Shown: positions 12,101-27,100 of the stretch, one piece after another
Layout: the number at the start of each line of letters is the position of its first letter
Position numbering within the stretch: position 1 is the stretch's first letter
DNA from: Lagopus muta
Taxonomy: Eukaryota > Chordata > Aves > Galliformes > Phasianidae
Reading direction: 5' to 3'
DNA length: 64,000 nt
Assembly (NCBI RefSeq): GCF_023343835.1
Contig: NC_064443.1
Location: forward strand, 2,170,001 to 2,234,000
Notes under the pieces: model-generated
Databases searched by the model: none
What the model was told of the DNA's origin: nothing
The model's input: the letters and a program-made list of their open reading frames with translations, nothing else
Translations under genes and position numbers: made by a program

Positions 12101-15100
12101 TCACAAATGGTTTCGTTTTATGCCTTGTGTGCCATTAAGATAGAAGCGTTCAGAACAATTTGTGGGCTTGCAGAAAACAAGTGCACTGATCTTTGTGCAC
12201 CTTCAAATTTAGAAGGAGGAAATTCCTGCATTGGGTTCAGTGTTTTGTTTTCCTCCAGGGGCCATCAGTGCCTGGAGTGGAAGCTGAGCAAGTCAATCAG
12301 ACCTGAAAGGTAGAGAAGAAGGTGGAGGATAGGAAAGTGGTCTCTTGCTTTCTGCAGTGAGCTTAGAGTGTTGAAGTTCACAAGCTGAATTATTTTCTCT
12401 TCCTTGTAGGCTTGTTATTTATTTGATTGGTGGTTTTTTGTTTACTGACACTCAAAATGTTACTTCCTGTGTTGTTGTTTTCATTTGTGTGGAGAATATT
12501 CTTACTTAGCTTCTTCATAGCTGACATCTCTTTCAAGCTGGGTTGAGATGATAAGTAATAGGTGCTATAGCTGCTGTTGTACTTTTAATACATGAGAATC
12601 TGATTAATTAAATGCAGTGCAATGCATTCCATCTTGGAAATCAAAAATGTATGAAATAACTGATTTGGGATCATTTGTATGAAGTATTTTCAAGTTATAG
12701 ACAAATCAGTAAGACACAGTCACAGTTCCATTGCATTATTTTAAATTGTGCACTGTAGCAAGAAGGGAAAGCAGCAGAGGTGCACATTGGGAAATAATTA
12801 GAAGTATATAAATAACATTTAATTACAGTGATTTATTCTTTGCAGGAGATCAATGGGATCACTGCTGCTTTGGCTGAAGATCTCTTCCACAAAGGTAAAT
12901 AACTTGGAAGATTTAGCTGTGAATGATGTGACGGTTTTCTTCTATCTGCATGCATTCATGCACCTGTGGTGTTTAATTTCCAGACAAGTAGAGATCTGAG
13001 TTTTTGATATGTAAAGACTAAAAGGAGAAGCTGTGGTACTGCCAATTAGAAGCTTTCATTAGACTTTTCCTCTTGCTGTAGGGAAGTTTGGTGTGTATCA
13101 GTGAGTGCTGAGACAGAGTGCCATAAATGCACTTTCCATATCCAAATATTATTCCAGAATTTGGGAAATGGGAGACCTGTCAGTTAAATAAGGCACTATA
13201 GCTGGCAGAGGAAAATGGGATGCACTTCCTATACCTGCAATAGCTCTAGCTGTGCAGTTAACAGAGGAGGTTTGGAATGATTAAACCATGCTTGTTTTGT
13301 CTCTAAGGACGTGCTAGATAGATGTGGATGTTCCAGATGGCTGAGGCAGTAGGTGAAGCATGTTTCAGAGTGCTGTTCCAGATTTTCTGACTCAAAATTA
13401 ACTTCAGGTACAGCCATTCCGGAGGGTCCACTCAGCAAATGTTGGAACATTATGGCAATTGCTGAAGAAATCTGTCCTGTCTTTGTAGCCCATGCAGTCT
13501 CACTGCTGTATAGGGGTATATTCTCCCTTTTCTATGCAGGTGAACTATTGGGCTTGCTCCCCCTGATGTCGAAGGGAATTGTATTTTTCAGCTTACCATG
13601 AGAGATGGTGCTCACTTGTCTGAGTCAATCTGATGTCTCTAAAGGGAAGAGGGGTTCATTCCATGTGTGTTCTGCTGTGCTCCATGTTAGCTCTTCAGGT
13701 GCCTCCGGAGAGGATGCTGTTTTCTACTGTTTAATGATAGTTCTGTAGTAATACCAGATTTCACAAATATCAGATGATGCCTTTATGCCCAGGGAGCTCC
13801 CATTGGTTTTAGTGTGGTAAAAGATCTGCTCTCAGAGAAACTGTTTGCTATAACTGAGCATTTAGGCAAAATTGCTAAAACTGCAAGAATTATTGTCTGG
13901 ATAAACAAACACTGCTTTTTCTGAATGGATTGAAGCTTTTTGGAAGAAAAGCTTGGTATCTCTTACATTATGTGAACTTTGATTGTACTTCTGTGAAGGA
14001 GGGGAATATCAGCCATTAGTTGCACTAGGAGCTTCAGGCTTGTATTACAGATGCCTGTTTGAACAGCTGTATTCTGGTTTAAAGCAAATTCTACTTAAAC
14101 TGTTCAAAGTGACAAAAAAAAGGAGCTGTTTTGTTATGTCAGTCTCAAGCTTTTAAAGCATGAAACAGTTGTTTCCTCTCTAACCTGAGATTTTCCACGT
14201 ACCATTCATTCTTTATGATCACTGAAGTAGTGCAGCTCACTGCAGCAATGTTTAATGTCATACTCTTGTTTTTCAGGAGAGCAGTTATTAATGGCTGGAG
14301 AAGTCTTTACCATTAGACCACTGCAGTTATATGCTGTCACTCAACAGTTGCTACAGGGGAAGCCTACGTGTGCTAATGGAGATGCCAAAACAGACTTAGG
14401 TCATATTCTAGATTTCACTTGTAGGCTCAAGTATTTAAAGGTGAGCTATATGTGCACAAATACTGGAGACATTGTTCCTATCAGCCTTTGACATGATTCT
14501 TAGCAAACTTGTGGAGCTTAGTTCAAATGTACAAGAGCTTTCACTGATTGTAAACCCCAACGATCATTTAGAATTCATGTTAAATACGCTTCTGACAATT
14601 TGAAATATGTATGTAGTTCTCCAACAAGAATGCTCATTTGCTTGTGGTGTGCTCTTTTCAGCAGCTTTCTCTGTAGGCTTGTGCTCACAGAGTGTGGGTG
14701 CTGGTAGGACTGTGTGGATAAGCATTACTTTCTCAGCCCTGCATTCTTTGCTGTCGTTTGTTAGGTCACTGTGTCTGTAGGAACACACACATGTGTATAT
14801 ATGCTTATATGAATATAAATTCTGTCCTTTTTCTTTATTTCTGACAATCTGAAGAAAAAAAACAACACAAGCCCTCACTTTCATAGTTGAAACTGACTTT
14901 GAAGCTGTAGCTAAAATGCCATGTCAGAATAAATGTAAGATAGCCTCAGAACAGATAGGTGTTTTTACTACTTTGTTAAGTGCTATGGAAAGGATTTTCC
15001 TGAGTAACAAGCAGAGAAAGCTTCACTGGAAACCTAACAAGCTGCCAATAGCAAAACCACACTTTGTACAGCTTTTCCTGTTGCTCTTCAGTTGCCTTTG

Positions 15101-18100
15101 CCATTCCCTGTTTGTACAGAGCTCTCAGAACTGAGGATTCACTGGCTGGAGAACAGCACTGTTGTTAGAAAAGTTGCCATCTTCAGCATTTCTGCCCTGT
15201 GTGAACATTTGAGAGCTCTTTGAGAGCTTGTGTGGTTCAGATTAGACCAGAGAAAGCCTTCAAGATTTCTCCCAAAACTGTGTGCACAGGGTACGTGAAG
15301 GAAACAGCCCTTTTTTTGTGTGTTGCTAGTGTTCTCCAGGGGCCAAACTCCAATGGGCACATGGAAATTCTTAGATGCAGTTTTATTAGATGTGTATCAG
15401 TGGAGTGCTGTGTTTTCTCCAAGCCTGTGTTGTCAGCGCTCTGAACTTTTCCCTCTGTACTGGAAAGGAAGGCAGTTCTGCCTTAAAAGAAACAGGGGTT
15501 TCAAATAAGTTCTTTTCAGAGGACGTGGCTTTGCTGTGTTCAGCTCAGCATTGAAGCCTTGATTTGTCTTGCCAATGGTGCCTTTTTTTTCCCATGCTCA
15601 GTGTGCTACAAAACACAAACACAAGGTGGCAGTTCTGAAATGTGTTGTGATGGGTTGTATCATCCTATGTGTCCCTAAAGCTCTGTTCTTAAACGTTGAT
15701 AACCAGGTCACTGGAACAGGAGGACCTTTTGGAACCAGTAACATTCAGGAGCATCTCTTGCCATTTGATCTATCTATTTTTAAATCACTTCATCAAATAG
15801 AGGTATGACTGAGGTACTGCTTGCTTCTACAGGCCCTGAATCCAAGCTCTGCTGCATGTCTTAATACTGATAACTGTATCCTTAGACTTGGTGCTAGAAA
15901 TTGAGAGTGCAATCTTTAGATGGAACTTTTCTTTAGAGACAAGTTTTATTAACAACTCTTGGAAATAAGGATGCCAAATTAGGACTACCTTGCACTGTGT
16001 GTTCAGAAAGGATGAGATTTCCAGTGTATACCTAGATAGAGCTGCTTTTCATTGTCTTGAATATCTTACAGCTGTTGTGTAATGTGATCTGTTAGTACAC
16101 AGTGTTTTTTATTTGTATACCACCAAATGTGTGAAAATACCCTGTCATCCAATTTGTAAAAGTACATTTTGGGATATAGTGCCTCTTGCTCAGCAATGTT
16201 TAGAGTGTTTTCAGTGGTGTACTTTTACTGCAAATGAAGTTTCAGTTTTTTGGTGAATACTTCCTGAAATGTTTTCCTCTTCACATCTTTCTAGAGAAAG
16301 AATAACCTATTTTATACCCTCTTATGGCATCTCATTTGTACTGCTATTTCTGGTCTGATTATCTCGTGGTTATTTGTTATCAGAATGAGGTTTTAATGGA
16401 GTGCCATATCTACATTTGAAATGGGTAACAGAGTGGAGAATCTGATATTGAGGCTTCTTGCTGCTGCTTCCATGTTTTTTCTTGTTCTAGCATTTATGGC
16501 TTTGTACAAATTAAAGTTTTCTTCTAAAACAGATAAGTCATTGTGGAGGAAAGCTTATCAGAGGGCTGACTTCTTCAAAGCACACTCTAGCCACAATGAG
16601 CGTTCGATTTTCAGCAACATCAATGAAGGTAGGAGTGAGTTCCTCTTTCTGGTACACGTTTAAAGCACATGCCAAGATAACATCTGCATTGTGCAAACAT
16701 CCACTTGGAGAGCATGTAGTTTTGTGTTTCTTGCACGGACTGGTTTTACAGCCATTGATCTTGGAAGGATTTTCTAATCTTTCTGTATCTCAACTTTTTG
16801 TAGCACGTGGAAGAATTGTGTACGTGTGTCCTTTAGAGGAACGTTTGTGATGTCTTTATTGGAATGTTCATGTAGAACTGAATGCTTAGCTCTTCTCTGT
16901 GCTTTGATGTGGTGAGGGATGTATATTTAGCATAACTTAGGCTGTTTCATATTCTCCAACTTGATTGGCTGCTAATATTGGTATTCCTGTAGATCTAAAA
17001 ATTCCTGACCCAGCCAGCTCCTTGTTAAGACCAACAGCTTTAGTCTAGATAATTAAAGGTTAGAAGAGTTCCTTGGACTATTTTCAAAGTGAGTTGCTCT
17101 CATTGAAGACATAACATTTTACTATGCTCATCTTACATAGGAAATCCTGGTGCCTGAGGCCTCAGAGTTTGATCAGTGGGAGCCAGAGGGTGCATCAGCA
17201 AGCTGTCCAGTGACAGCAGTTATTCCAACTTGGAGAAACTTAACAACTTTGGATATGAGTCACAATAACATCCCTCAAATTGATGATTCAGTGGTAAGAA
17301 ATATCTTATGTTTAAAGTATGTCTGGTCTTCTGAGGCACATTTCAGTAGCAAGGATTTTGCATTGGCTTTGTATCTCTTTTTTCAGTTGCACTTTTAAAT
17401 GTTGGTTAGCTGCCCTTGTTAATACTTAGGGTAATTTTTCTTTGATTACCTTCATATTTTCTTTGCCGTGGGAGAAAAGTTTGTCGTTCTGTGTGCAGTA
17501 AGTAATGCTTTCATGAATGCTGACTTCTTGAAGCATGTTTTTCTTTTTAAAACAAAACTCCTTTTAGGCTCAACTTCAGAGTGTTATCAGAGCAGAAACT
17601 TCCTCTGTTTGAACTTGTGGCTTGGTGGTAGCCTTTTTGATATCCAGACAGTATGAAGAGCATGGAAACTGGAGTCAGTATTGTTGGCAGTCTCTTAGTT
17701 TTCTGTTTGATAATTCTGCTCTTAAGGAGAAAAAAAAAAAAGACTGACTTTCGTCACAAGAATTTGTCAAATGTGAACATAGGTTGTATTTTTAACTTTT
17801 CCTATTCCTGTGAAGAAGGAAATAATTACTTCTGTAAGCTGTAGATCATGTACTAGCAGTGCAGTTCTCTTGTTCAGAATTTTTTGTGATACTGTTTTCT
17901 GTAAGAGCCATTTTCAGTTCTTTTGCTGCACTGTCAAACTGCTTTTTTTCATCCTGTGCACAGGATGATGGGTTTTCTTTACCTTTTCCTTACTATCAGC
18001 TAATACTGAAACAAATCTGGCCTGATTTATGAGCCAAAATGTTTCACCACAGGCATTTTTTTCCTCTTCTAGAAATTAATTCCAAAGATTGAATTCCTGG

Positions 18101-21100
18101 ATTTGAGTCACAATGGAGTGTCACTAGTAGAAAACTTACAGGTAAGTGAAGCTTTTGAAGGTGGTTTTTCTTTGCAGACTGCTTAGAGAACAAATATTTC
18201 CTTCAGAGTTGTGTTAAACAATTTTCCATAAGAAAATGAGCAAGCCCAAGTTGCTTATCCCTTGTAACATCCCAGTCCCCTTACAGTGGATGTTTCTTAC
18301 TTGCACTGTATGATTGAATTTCTTTGCCAATACTGACATCTGTGTATTCATTGGAGCTGTTTCTCTGGGTCAGTATAAAAGCTTGTCAGTTAGTTAGGTC
18401 AGTTGAGGGCATTTCCATTTGACAGGCTTAAACCTATGTCCAGCATGAAAAATGCTGTTGGACAAGAAGTGAGCGAGCTGTGATAGTGTTCCTGATGCTG
18501 TTGAATTTTAATGTGCTGTGTGTGATGGATGTTCTTTGCTTTTGTAGCATCTTTACAACCTTGTTCATCTGGACTTATCCTATAACAAACTTACATCACT
18601 GGAAGGTGTTCACACAAAACTGGGAAACATCAAAACTCTGAATTTAGCAGGAAATCAGCTGGAAAGTCTGTATGGTCTTAACAAACTTTACTCATTAGTC
18701 AACTTGGATCTCAGCAGCAACAAAATAGAACAGGTAACTTGATTTTTTCAGTACAAAACTGAATTGTAGTTTGGAACACAAACATCCACTTTTAGTGGGA
18801 AAAACTGCAAATAAATCCAACTAATTATTTTTTACCTGCTATCATGTCTTGTAACTTGGGCAAGAAATGCTCCGTGAGCATGCTGATTTTCATTTATCTG
18901 ACTTGTTAATTTATTTACAAACTTTCAGATTGATGAAGTTAAAAATATAGGAAGCCTCCCATGCTTAGAAAAGGTGGTCTTATCCAGCAATCCATTGAGC
19001 ATCATCCCTGATTACCGGACCAAAGTACTTGCTCAGTTTGGAGACAGGGCCTCAGAGGTAAGCCACAGTGTACTTCTTTCTCTGAAGCTGGCACCTGAAG
19101 AAACTTTTCACAGAATCACAGGATGGCCAGGGTTAGAAGGGACCTCAAGGATCACGAAGCTCCAACCCCCTGCCACACGCAGGGCCACCAACCTCCACAT
19201 TTAATACCAGACCAGGCTGCCCAGGGCCCCATCCAACCTGGCCTTGAACCTCCAGGGATGGGGCATCCACAGCCTCTCTGGGCAGCAATGCTTTTTTAAA
19301 GCATGGTGAGTAAAGCAGTGTGAATGTTACCTCAGCAGAAGAAAGAAATGGAGCTGTTGGAGCGGGTCCAGAGGAGGACCATGGAGATGATGGGATGGCT
19401 GGAGCGCTTCTCCTATGAGGGAGCTGGGGAATGTTCAGCCTGGAGAAGAGAAGGCTCTGGGGAGACCTGGTTGCAGCCCTCCAGTGCTAATTAGGAGCTT
19501 ATACAGAGGAGGGAGCCTGACTTTAGTATGTGGTCTGATAGTGACAAGAACAAGGAATGGTTTTGAAATAAAAGAGGAGACATAGCTAAGATGTTAGGTG
19601 GAAGTTCTTTACTCAGAGGCCTTGGCACCACTGTGCAGAGCTGGGGGTGCTCCATCCCTGGGGGTGCTCAAGGCCATGCTGAGTGGGGCTCTGGGTAGCC
19701 TGAGCTGGTGGGTGGCAACCAGCTCATGGCAGGGGGGTTGGAACTAAATAATCATTGAGTTGTTAAGGTTGAAAAAGACCCCTAAGATCATCAAGTCCAG
19801 ATGTCAGCCCATTAGTGCAGTGCCTGCTAAACAATGTCTGTAAGTGTCACATCCCCTTAAAGTCTCCTCCAACTCAAGCCGTTGTGCGATTCTCTGAGTC
19901 TAAAATCCAATGGGATTTTAGTGTGAATTGGAAAAGGTCTTCAGAGAACAAAAGAATGCTGCTGTTATTCTACCATACTCCTCGCTCCTGGATCTGAATG
20001 GAACTTTATTGTCTTCAGTGGGTTAAAAACCATTATGTTGAAATGGTTGTGCTAAAAGGGTACTGAAGAAGCCATTCGAGTTTACATTAAATTCGTGTCA
20101 GCTTGGAGCAAGGTCAAATGTGATAATTTTTTTTGCATCTAATGTTTACTAAGATGCACATAGTTTCTATTAGGCTGAGATATCTTTCTACTATTAGAAC
20201 ACATTGTAGTACTGCTTTGGTTTTAGATATTTTGGATATTTTTGATCTTTTCCAGGTCTGTTTGGATAACATTGTTACTACAGAGAAGGAACTCGACACT
20301 GTCGAAGTTCTAAAAGCTATACAAAAATCAAAGGAGGTGAAGTACAAACTGAGCAACTCTGATAAAAAGGTGAGTTTGAGCAGTGCTGAGAGGAGCAAAT
20401 AAAATGTGCTGCTTAGCTTAGGACGTGTTTTAAACTTACAAAGACTTCTACAAATTAGGTCAGAGGGGAACACATTCAAGTTTCCTGCAGCTTTTGAGTT
20501 CTTACTTTCTTTGCTTTGTGCTTTAATGCTGTTATGAACTTGGGATGTTGCCTCTTAGTTTTCATTGTAACTTCAGTAATTGTGACCTTTTATGTTGATC
20601 TGGGAGAGAGGAAGTGGGAGGAAAAGATAGGATGGCTTAATAGTGCTTGCAGTGAATGTGCAGATGGCCATAAGTTGATTTTACACTCAGAGAAGTAGAG
20701 ATCTTGCAAAGGTGTAATTTCACTGCTTTTGCTGATGGGTACTAAAATGTCATTCTGATGTTCTTGTGGGTGCTTAGAGGTGGAAAAGAATCAAGAACCT
20801 GAATCCTGTTTACTTTCTCACACATTTGTGTGCTGTGTAGCTAGTCAATCTTGTTTTGGTGTTACAACAGAACATACTCTGTCCTTGCAGTGGAATTCCC
20901 ATTTTTATTCCCTTATGGTTTGTAAAACTTGCTGTTGATTTCGTCAGGAAATAGTGTTGAAAAGTACTGTTCAAATGATTTCTTAGTGGAATTCTGCTAA
21001 GAATGTGAATCACAAACTTCATTGGATGTGACAGAAGGTCACAAAAAAGCTGACGCTGTCTTGCTTTTGCTAAAATTGGATAAGCTTGTGTAGACTTGTT

Positions 21101-24100
21101 TTAGTTCCAGTTCTAGTGTGTCCTGTGTAGTTGTTTCAGTTTTTTCTTTAATCACTGCATACTTTCTTTATTAGATCAGTGAGGACTTCAGGCTCACTGC
21201 TGCCAGTTCCAAATCAAACTGTTCTTCCCTTACTGTTCGTCCTTCCTCTCCCTCTCTGCCTCGTCCTGTCAGCTCCAGCCAAGGTAATCATGTATGTATC
21301 GTGCTGCTGGGCTGAGCCTCTTGGTTCTGCTTTTTTAAGCTGCATTGATATACATGAATATTATATGCATGGATGTAGGGCTTACAATGAAGGAGAAAAG
21401 CTTGGTAGTGTTGGCTTAGAAGTTGAAAGTTGTGTGCGAGTCATTGAAGTCGACCTGTTTGCTGCAGTGCTGTTCACCTGTACTGGAAGTTTGGGTTCAG
21501 GATGTTTTACCATATCATTATAAAGAAATCAGAGGAGGTCTTTCTTGCACTTCAGATATGTCCTAGATTCTTAATGGAAAAACTGACATGTGTAGGCACG
21601 TTCTGAAATTGCTTATCTTAGCTGTGCTTGGTCTGCAAAATGACAGTTGAAGGAGCTTCCCCCCCACCCCCAAAGGGCTGCATTTCATCAGTCAGCTTGA
21701 GGGAAGACAGAAAAAGGAAAAAGTAGAGAAAAGGCTGTTGTGGGAGCAGCAGTGCAGGCTGAGCCTGTGATTTCAGCCCTTCTGTAGGGCTTCAGCACCT
21801 GCTCACATTACCTGAAAATGACTTCTGTCTCTTTTGAAAAGAGATTCCTTTTGCATTGAACAGCTTGGTGTGGAGGAAATCACTTGCTTGACTTGTGCAG
21901 TCAGTAGAGCTTTCGTAGTTCACTCCACAAATACTTTTCTTTTTTACAGCGTTTGACTTAAGGACAAATAACTTAAAACAGGTGCAGATTTAGTTGTTAC
22001 TTCTGCACTTTATTTGCCTCTGTAACCATTCTTGGTAATTTTTCATTTGCAGATAAGATGCTGGCAGTTCTTCAGAATTGTGTGTGGGAAGTACTTAAGG
22101 ATAACGTGGAGTCAGTAGCAGTTGGGCAAGATCTTTGAAGGTCCTTTCCAACTGAACTATTCAGTGCTTGCTGTGATGTAGTAAGCAGTTAAGCCACAGG
22201 GATGAGGCAGTTTCCCTGTGTAATGGCCTGCTGTTCTATGCAGGGCTCACTGTAAACATACACAAGCAACAGCTGTGATGGTCTCAGAATTACTGCTCAG
22301 TTGTCCTTTTCTGTGCCAGCTGATGTTTAAGAGCAGATGAGTGCACAGATGGGGAGGAACATCTTCCTCTTTCAAATTTTTCATATAACAACTTGTATAG
22401 GATTTCCAGGTGTGTCTTTTTTGGATTTTTTTTTTTTTAACTGCAATCCTCTTCATGAGGCTCCTTTAGTAAAACCTTGGGGAATGCTGCTGTAAGTGGT
22501 GGGAAAATAAATGAGGACTGGGGCAGGTCATTTTTCAATAGCACAGATTTACTATTTTCTGCATATTTACCCAGCAAGAGGTGCTTTGGAAACCGTGACT
22601 TTGAGATCAGTTGAGAAATTCTGAAATGTGCTCAGCAATGAATTTAACTGTTAGACCTTCAGTCATGAATGATAGAATTCATTTCCTGAAATACTGTTTC
22701 TATGAATTGTTTTCCCTGCAGTTTTTTTAGACCCCTTCTGTTTCCGTAAAATATAATTCAAATTAAATGCCACTGGCAAATGGCTTGTGGAAAAAGATGA
22801 AATATTAATATAGGAAATAGAAAACAAAAAAGCAATGTTCTGCTTTTCCTGTCAGTTTGAATTTCCTTCTTGCTAATGCAAAGCAAGGCTTTGTTCAAGT
22901 AATAAACACGTTCTGCCTTTTTCCATACGACCTGCTAAACCTTGCCATCGATCCAGAAAGACGCGTGCAGGAGTTCTTATGTCTGGAAGCACAAATCAGC
23001 TCTAATTCTGCTGGTTTTATTTGCTCACTTGAGTTCTTGAGCTGGTTGGCTCAGTGGTAATACTGAAAAATGATTTTCCATGTTGCTTCAGTGTAGTACT
23101 GCAAAAAGTGTTCCTTTATATGCACTAATGATAAGCTTACTGATACTCAACTCTGAACCCCTCAAAAAGGCTCTGAGTAGGGTGGTGCAATAAGTTTTGA
23201 ATGCCCTTGGAGCGTGGTTAACTTTCTGAAGGATTGATACAGATACTGATTCTCTTGAAGCTTTCAGAAATGTGAGGAAATGCTGAAAAGTTGATGAAAA
23301 AATGCTTTGCTGCAGTTGTTGCAAGCAGAGCAATTGTCTGTGAAAAAGCTTGCTTCTGACAGAACTATTTCTATTACAACTAAGTCATGTTAAGAGCTCT
23401 TACACCTGATCATAGAATCAGATAATACCTTGGCTTGGAGGGGACCTCAAAGATCAAGTTCCAACTCCCTGCCACAGGCAGGGTTGCCAGCTGCTAGATC
23501 AGATACTAGACCAAGCTCACCAGGGCCCCATCCAACCTGGCTGTAAACATCTCCATGGTTTGAACATCTACAACCTCTCTGGGCTGCCTGTTCAGCACCT
23601 CACCACTCTCTCATTAAAAACTTGTCCCTGACATCTAATCTACATCTCCTTTGCTTTTGTTTAAAACCATTCCCCCTTGTCCAGTCACTATCTACCCATG
23701 TATAAAGTTGATTTCCCTCGTGTATCTAAACTCCCCTTAAATACTGGAAGGCTGCCATGAGGTCTCCCTGCAGCCTTCTCTTCTCCAGGCTGAACAAGCC
23801 CAGCTCTCTCAGCCTGTCTTTATGGGAGAGGTGCTCCAGCCCTCTGAGCATCCTTGCAGCCTCCCCTGGACCCTCCCCAAAAGCTCCACATCTTTCCTGA
23901 GTTGGGGGCCCCAGACTTGCATGCAGTACTCCAGATGAGGCCTCAAGTGCAGAGCAGAGGGGAACAATCACCTCTGTCACCCTGCTGGCCATCCCTCTTC
24001 TGATGAAAGCCAGGATAGCATTGGCCTTCTGAGCTGCAAGCACACAACACTGCTGGCTCATGTTCAGTTTCCTATCAACTAGGACTCCTAAGTCCTTCTC

Positions 24101-27100
24101 AGCAGGGCTACTCTCAAGGAGTTTTCTCATAGTTTGTATGCATATCTGGGATTAGCTCAACCCAAATGCAAGACCTTGTTTGTTGCTTTGCTGAATCTGA
24201 TTAGGTTCACAAGGGTCCAACTTCAGAGAGACCTTGATCAACTCAGGATGGCATCCATTCCTTCTGCTGTCTCAACTGCACAGCTCAGGTTGGTGTCATC
24301 AGCAAACTTGCTGAGAGTGCATTTGATCCCATCATGTGTTGCTGATAAAGGTGTTAAAGAGTACTAGCACCAAGAGGAGCTCCCAGGGGACACTGCTCAT
24401 TACAGGCTTCCTGGATGTAGAGACATTGACCACAACCTACCTTCCAAGCAATTCATTACCCACCAAGTAGTCCACCCTTCAAATTCATGTCTCTCCAAGT
24501 TAGAGATGAAGATGTGATAGGGAACCATGTCAAAGCCTTGCACAAGACCACATAGAATCAGTTGCCTTCCTTGTCTTGCTCCATGACTGAACACCACCAC
24601 GTTGGTCAGGCACAGCCCTCCCTTGGTGAAACCATGCTGGCTGCTGGGATCACATGCTCATCTCTCATGTGCCTTAACATGTCTTCCAGGAGGATCTGTT
24701 CCATGATCTTCTCAGGCACAGATGTTGAGCTTTAAATTGTCAGCAGTCTTTAACACAACTTTGCACTTAAAGATGCTCCTGTGGTTCAGATAAAATTCTA
24801 TTTTCTTCTGTCCTATTATGTGAAGACATCATTTAGCTTTAATAATTTATGATAAAGTATGATAATTGTGCAACTTTTATTCCACTTATTTGGCAGATAA
24901 TGTTGTGCTTTAGTTTTGGTTTTACTGCAGTAGTTTTAAGAGCAATTTGTGTTTGTTCTAGAAATAGTTTGTGAAGAAACAGTCCTAGCAAGCAGTTCAC
25001 TGCAATTCAATGCATCGACTCCTACAGACCATACAGTTCCCCAGAGATGCTCTGAAATACCAGATTCAAGATGTAAAAATCAGGTAATTGCAGTTCTTTA
25101 TTTGATGGTATTTTAAGTCTTTTTGCAAGCTTTTCTGATAGTAGACTTCTTTTATCAAAGTAAAGCACAGCTATCTTGATTCCCCTTCAGGAAATGAGGC
25201 AGGGCAAGACCTTGGGGGAGTGTCTTCCTTTGCCACCACTGTGATTAGTCTTTGTCAAGTTCCTTTACCTTTTGCCTCACTTTGTGGTAGTTCAGTAGCT
25301 TTTAATTTGTAGTGTGCTGAAATAATACCTATGGGCAGCAGTTTGGATCTGTTCTAAAATCAGCAGCAGAGTCCATTCTTTTTCTACTTTAAAAGAATGT
25401 CCAAATTAAACTAGAAAAGGTTGTGTTCTAGGATCCTCACAGCAGAGCTCAGCTGCCCACAACCATGGCAATCTGGACTTCACAGTGAATTTGCTAGTTC
25501 TAAAAAGCTGGAGCCTAGCACAGAATCACAGAATGGCCTGAGTTGCAAAGGAGCACAGTGCTCATCCAGTTCCAACCCCCTGCTGTGTGCAGGTCACCAA
25601 CCAGCAGCCCAGGCTGCCCAGAGCCACATCCAGCCTGGCCTTGAATGCCTGCAGGGATGGGGCATCCACAGCCTCCTTGGGCAACCTGTGCCAGTGCCTC
25701 ACCACCCTCTGGGTGAAAAACTTCCTCCTCATATCCAACCTAAACCTCCTTGTCTCAGTTTAACACCTTTCCCCATTGTCCTGTCACCATCCACACTCAT
25801 AAACAGTCGTACCATTAACTTTGCTTTTCGTGCCTGCTGCAGTCTGGCAGCCATAAGTAGTTGGTAGGTTTCTGATGTTTCCTTCCTCTCCTCAGGCACC
25901 TGTTTCTCTACTGGAGTATGGAAGAGGTGGTAATATGTGGTAAGCTGTATATAAGTTCTGGTTTCAATCCTCCTTAGCTTTGTGGTAACAATGCGTTTTT
26001 AAAATGTGGCTTTCATGGCAGAACTGTCTTTCACTGCATGCTGCAGCTGTTTTTTGAACTAAAAGTGATTTCATGTGTATTGTGGTTCTTAGCCTTTAAG
26101 CCCTGAAATGGATTTGGGAGTTTGAAAAAACAGCAATAGCTGTATTGTAAACTGCTTTAACTTGTAGGATATACTTATTGGAGGTGGGAAATGGAGGATG
26201 AATGACAATTTTAGTCAAATTCTGTCTGTCAGATTGCACATTACAAGCCTTTAATACCAGTGGCTGTATGCTTTACAAGGATGTTCTAAAGTATGTGCTG
26301 ACTTCAGTAACAAGAGTAAACCTCAGAGCTCTGACAAGCAGCACCATCAACTGTAGATAGCCATAGCTGGTTTTAAGCTCATGTTTGTACTTACTGTGAC
26401 GTATTGTCTCTTTTGAAGTTTGGATCATTCAGAGGAAGAATGCTGTACAGTGCCTGACCCCTGTAACACTGTCATCTTGCCTTTTAATTGCATGTCATAC
26501 ACTGCCACAAACCAGGATTTTACCCAGCACCTTTCTGCCTTGATAGCACAGACTGTGCAGAGGACACCCCCCTCCTTTATAGAGAATAAAGGAAGCCTTC
26601 CAGCCAGTTCCAGAACCACAGACAAAGAAGATGGATATTTTGAAATGGGACTTCATGAAGGAGATCAGACTCTTGAGTTCAGTGCTTCACAAACTCAGTC
26701 AGCTGACAACGCAGCAGTGAAGAGCATCAGCATAGTCAAAATTCTCTGGAGTTTTTCTATTCATATTCATAAAGAAGTCAGGCAATTTGCTTCCTGTTTA
26801 GTTTTGACGGATGATTTTCTAGCTGTGTTTGAGATTCCTCCCCAGGAACTGAGGGGAAGCTGCCAGCATATCCCTTCTGCTTTGAAATTAATGCTGTGTT
26901 TTCCATATGCTGACCTAACAGAGTTTGGTTTCCTCATGCCAGAAATCTGTTTAGCGCTGAAGCTGAGAAACAGTGATAACTGCTTGTTTGTTGTTTCAGA
27001 CTCCCAGAATCTTCAAGACTTTTATTCCTGTTTGCACACTTGTCATTCTCAACACTGCACGCCAGTGTTACCCATCTCCACAACATACTGTGGAAGTGCA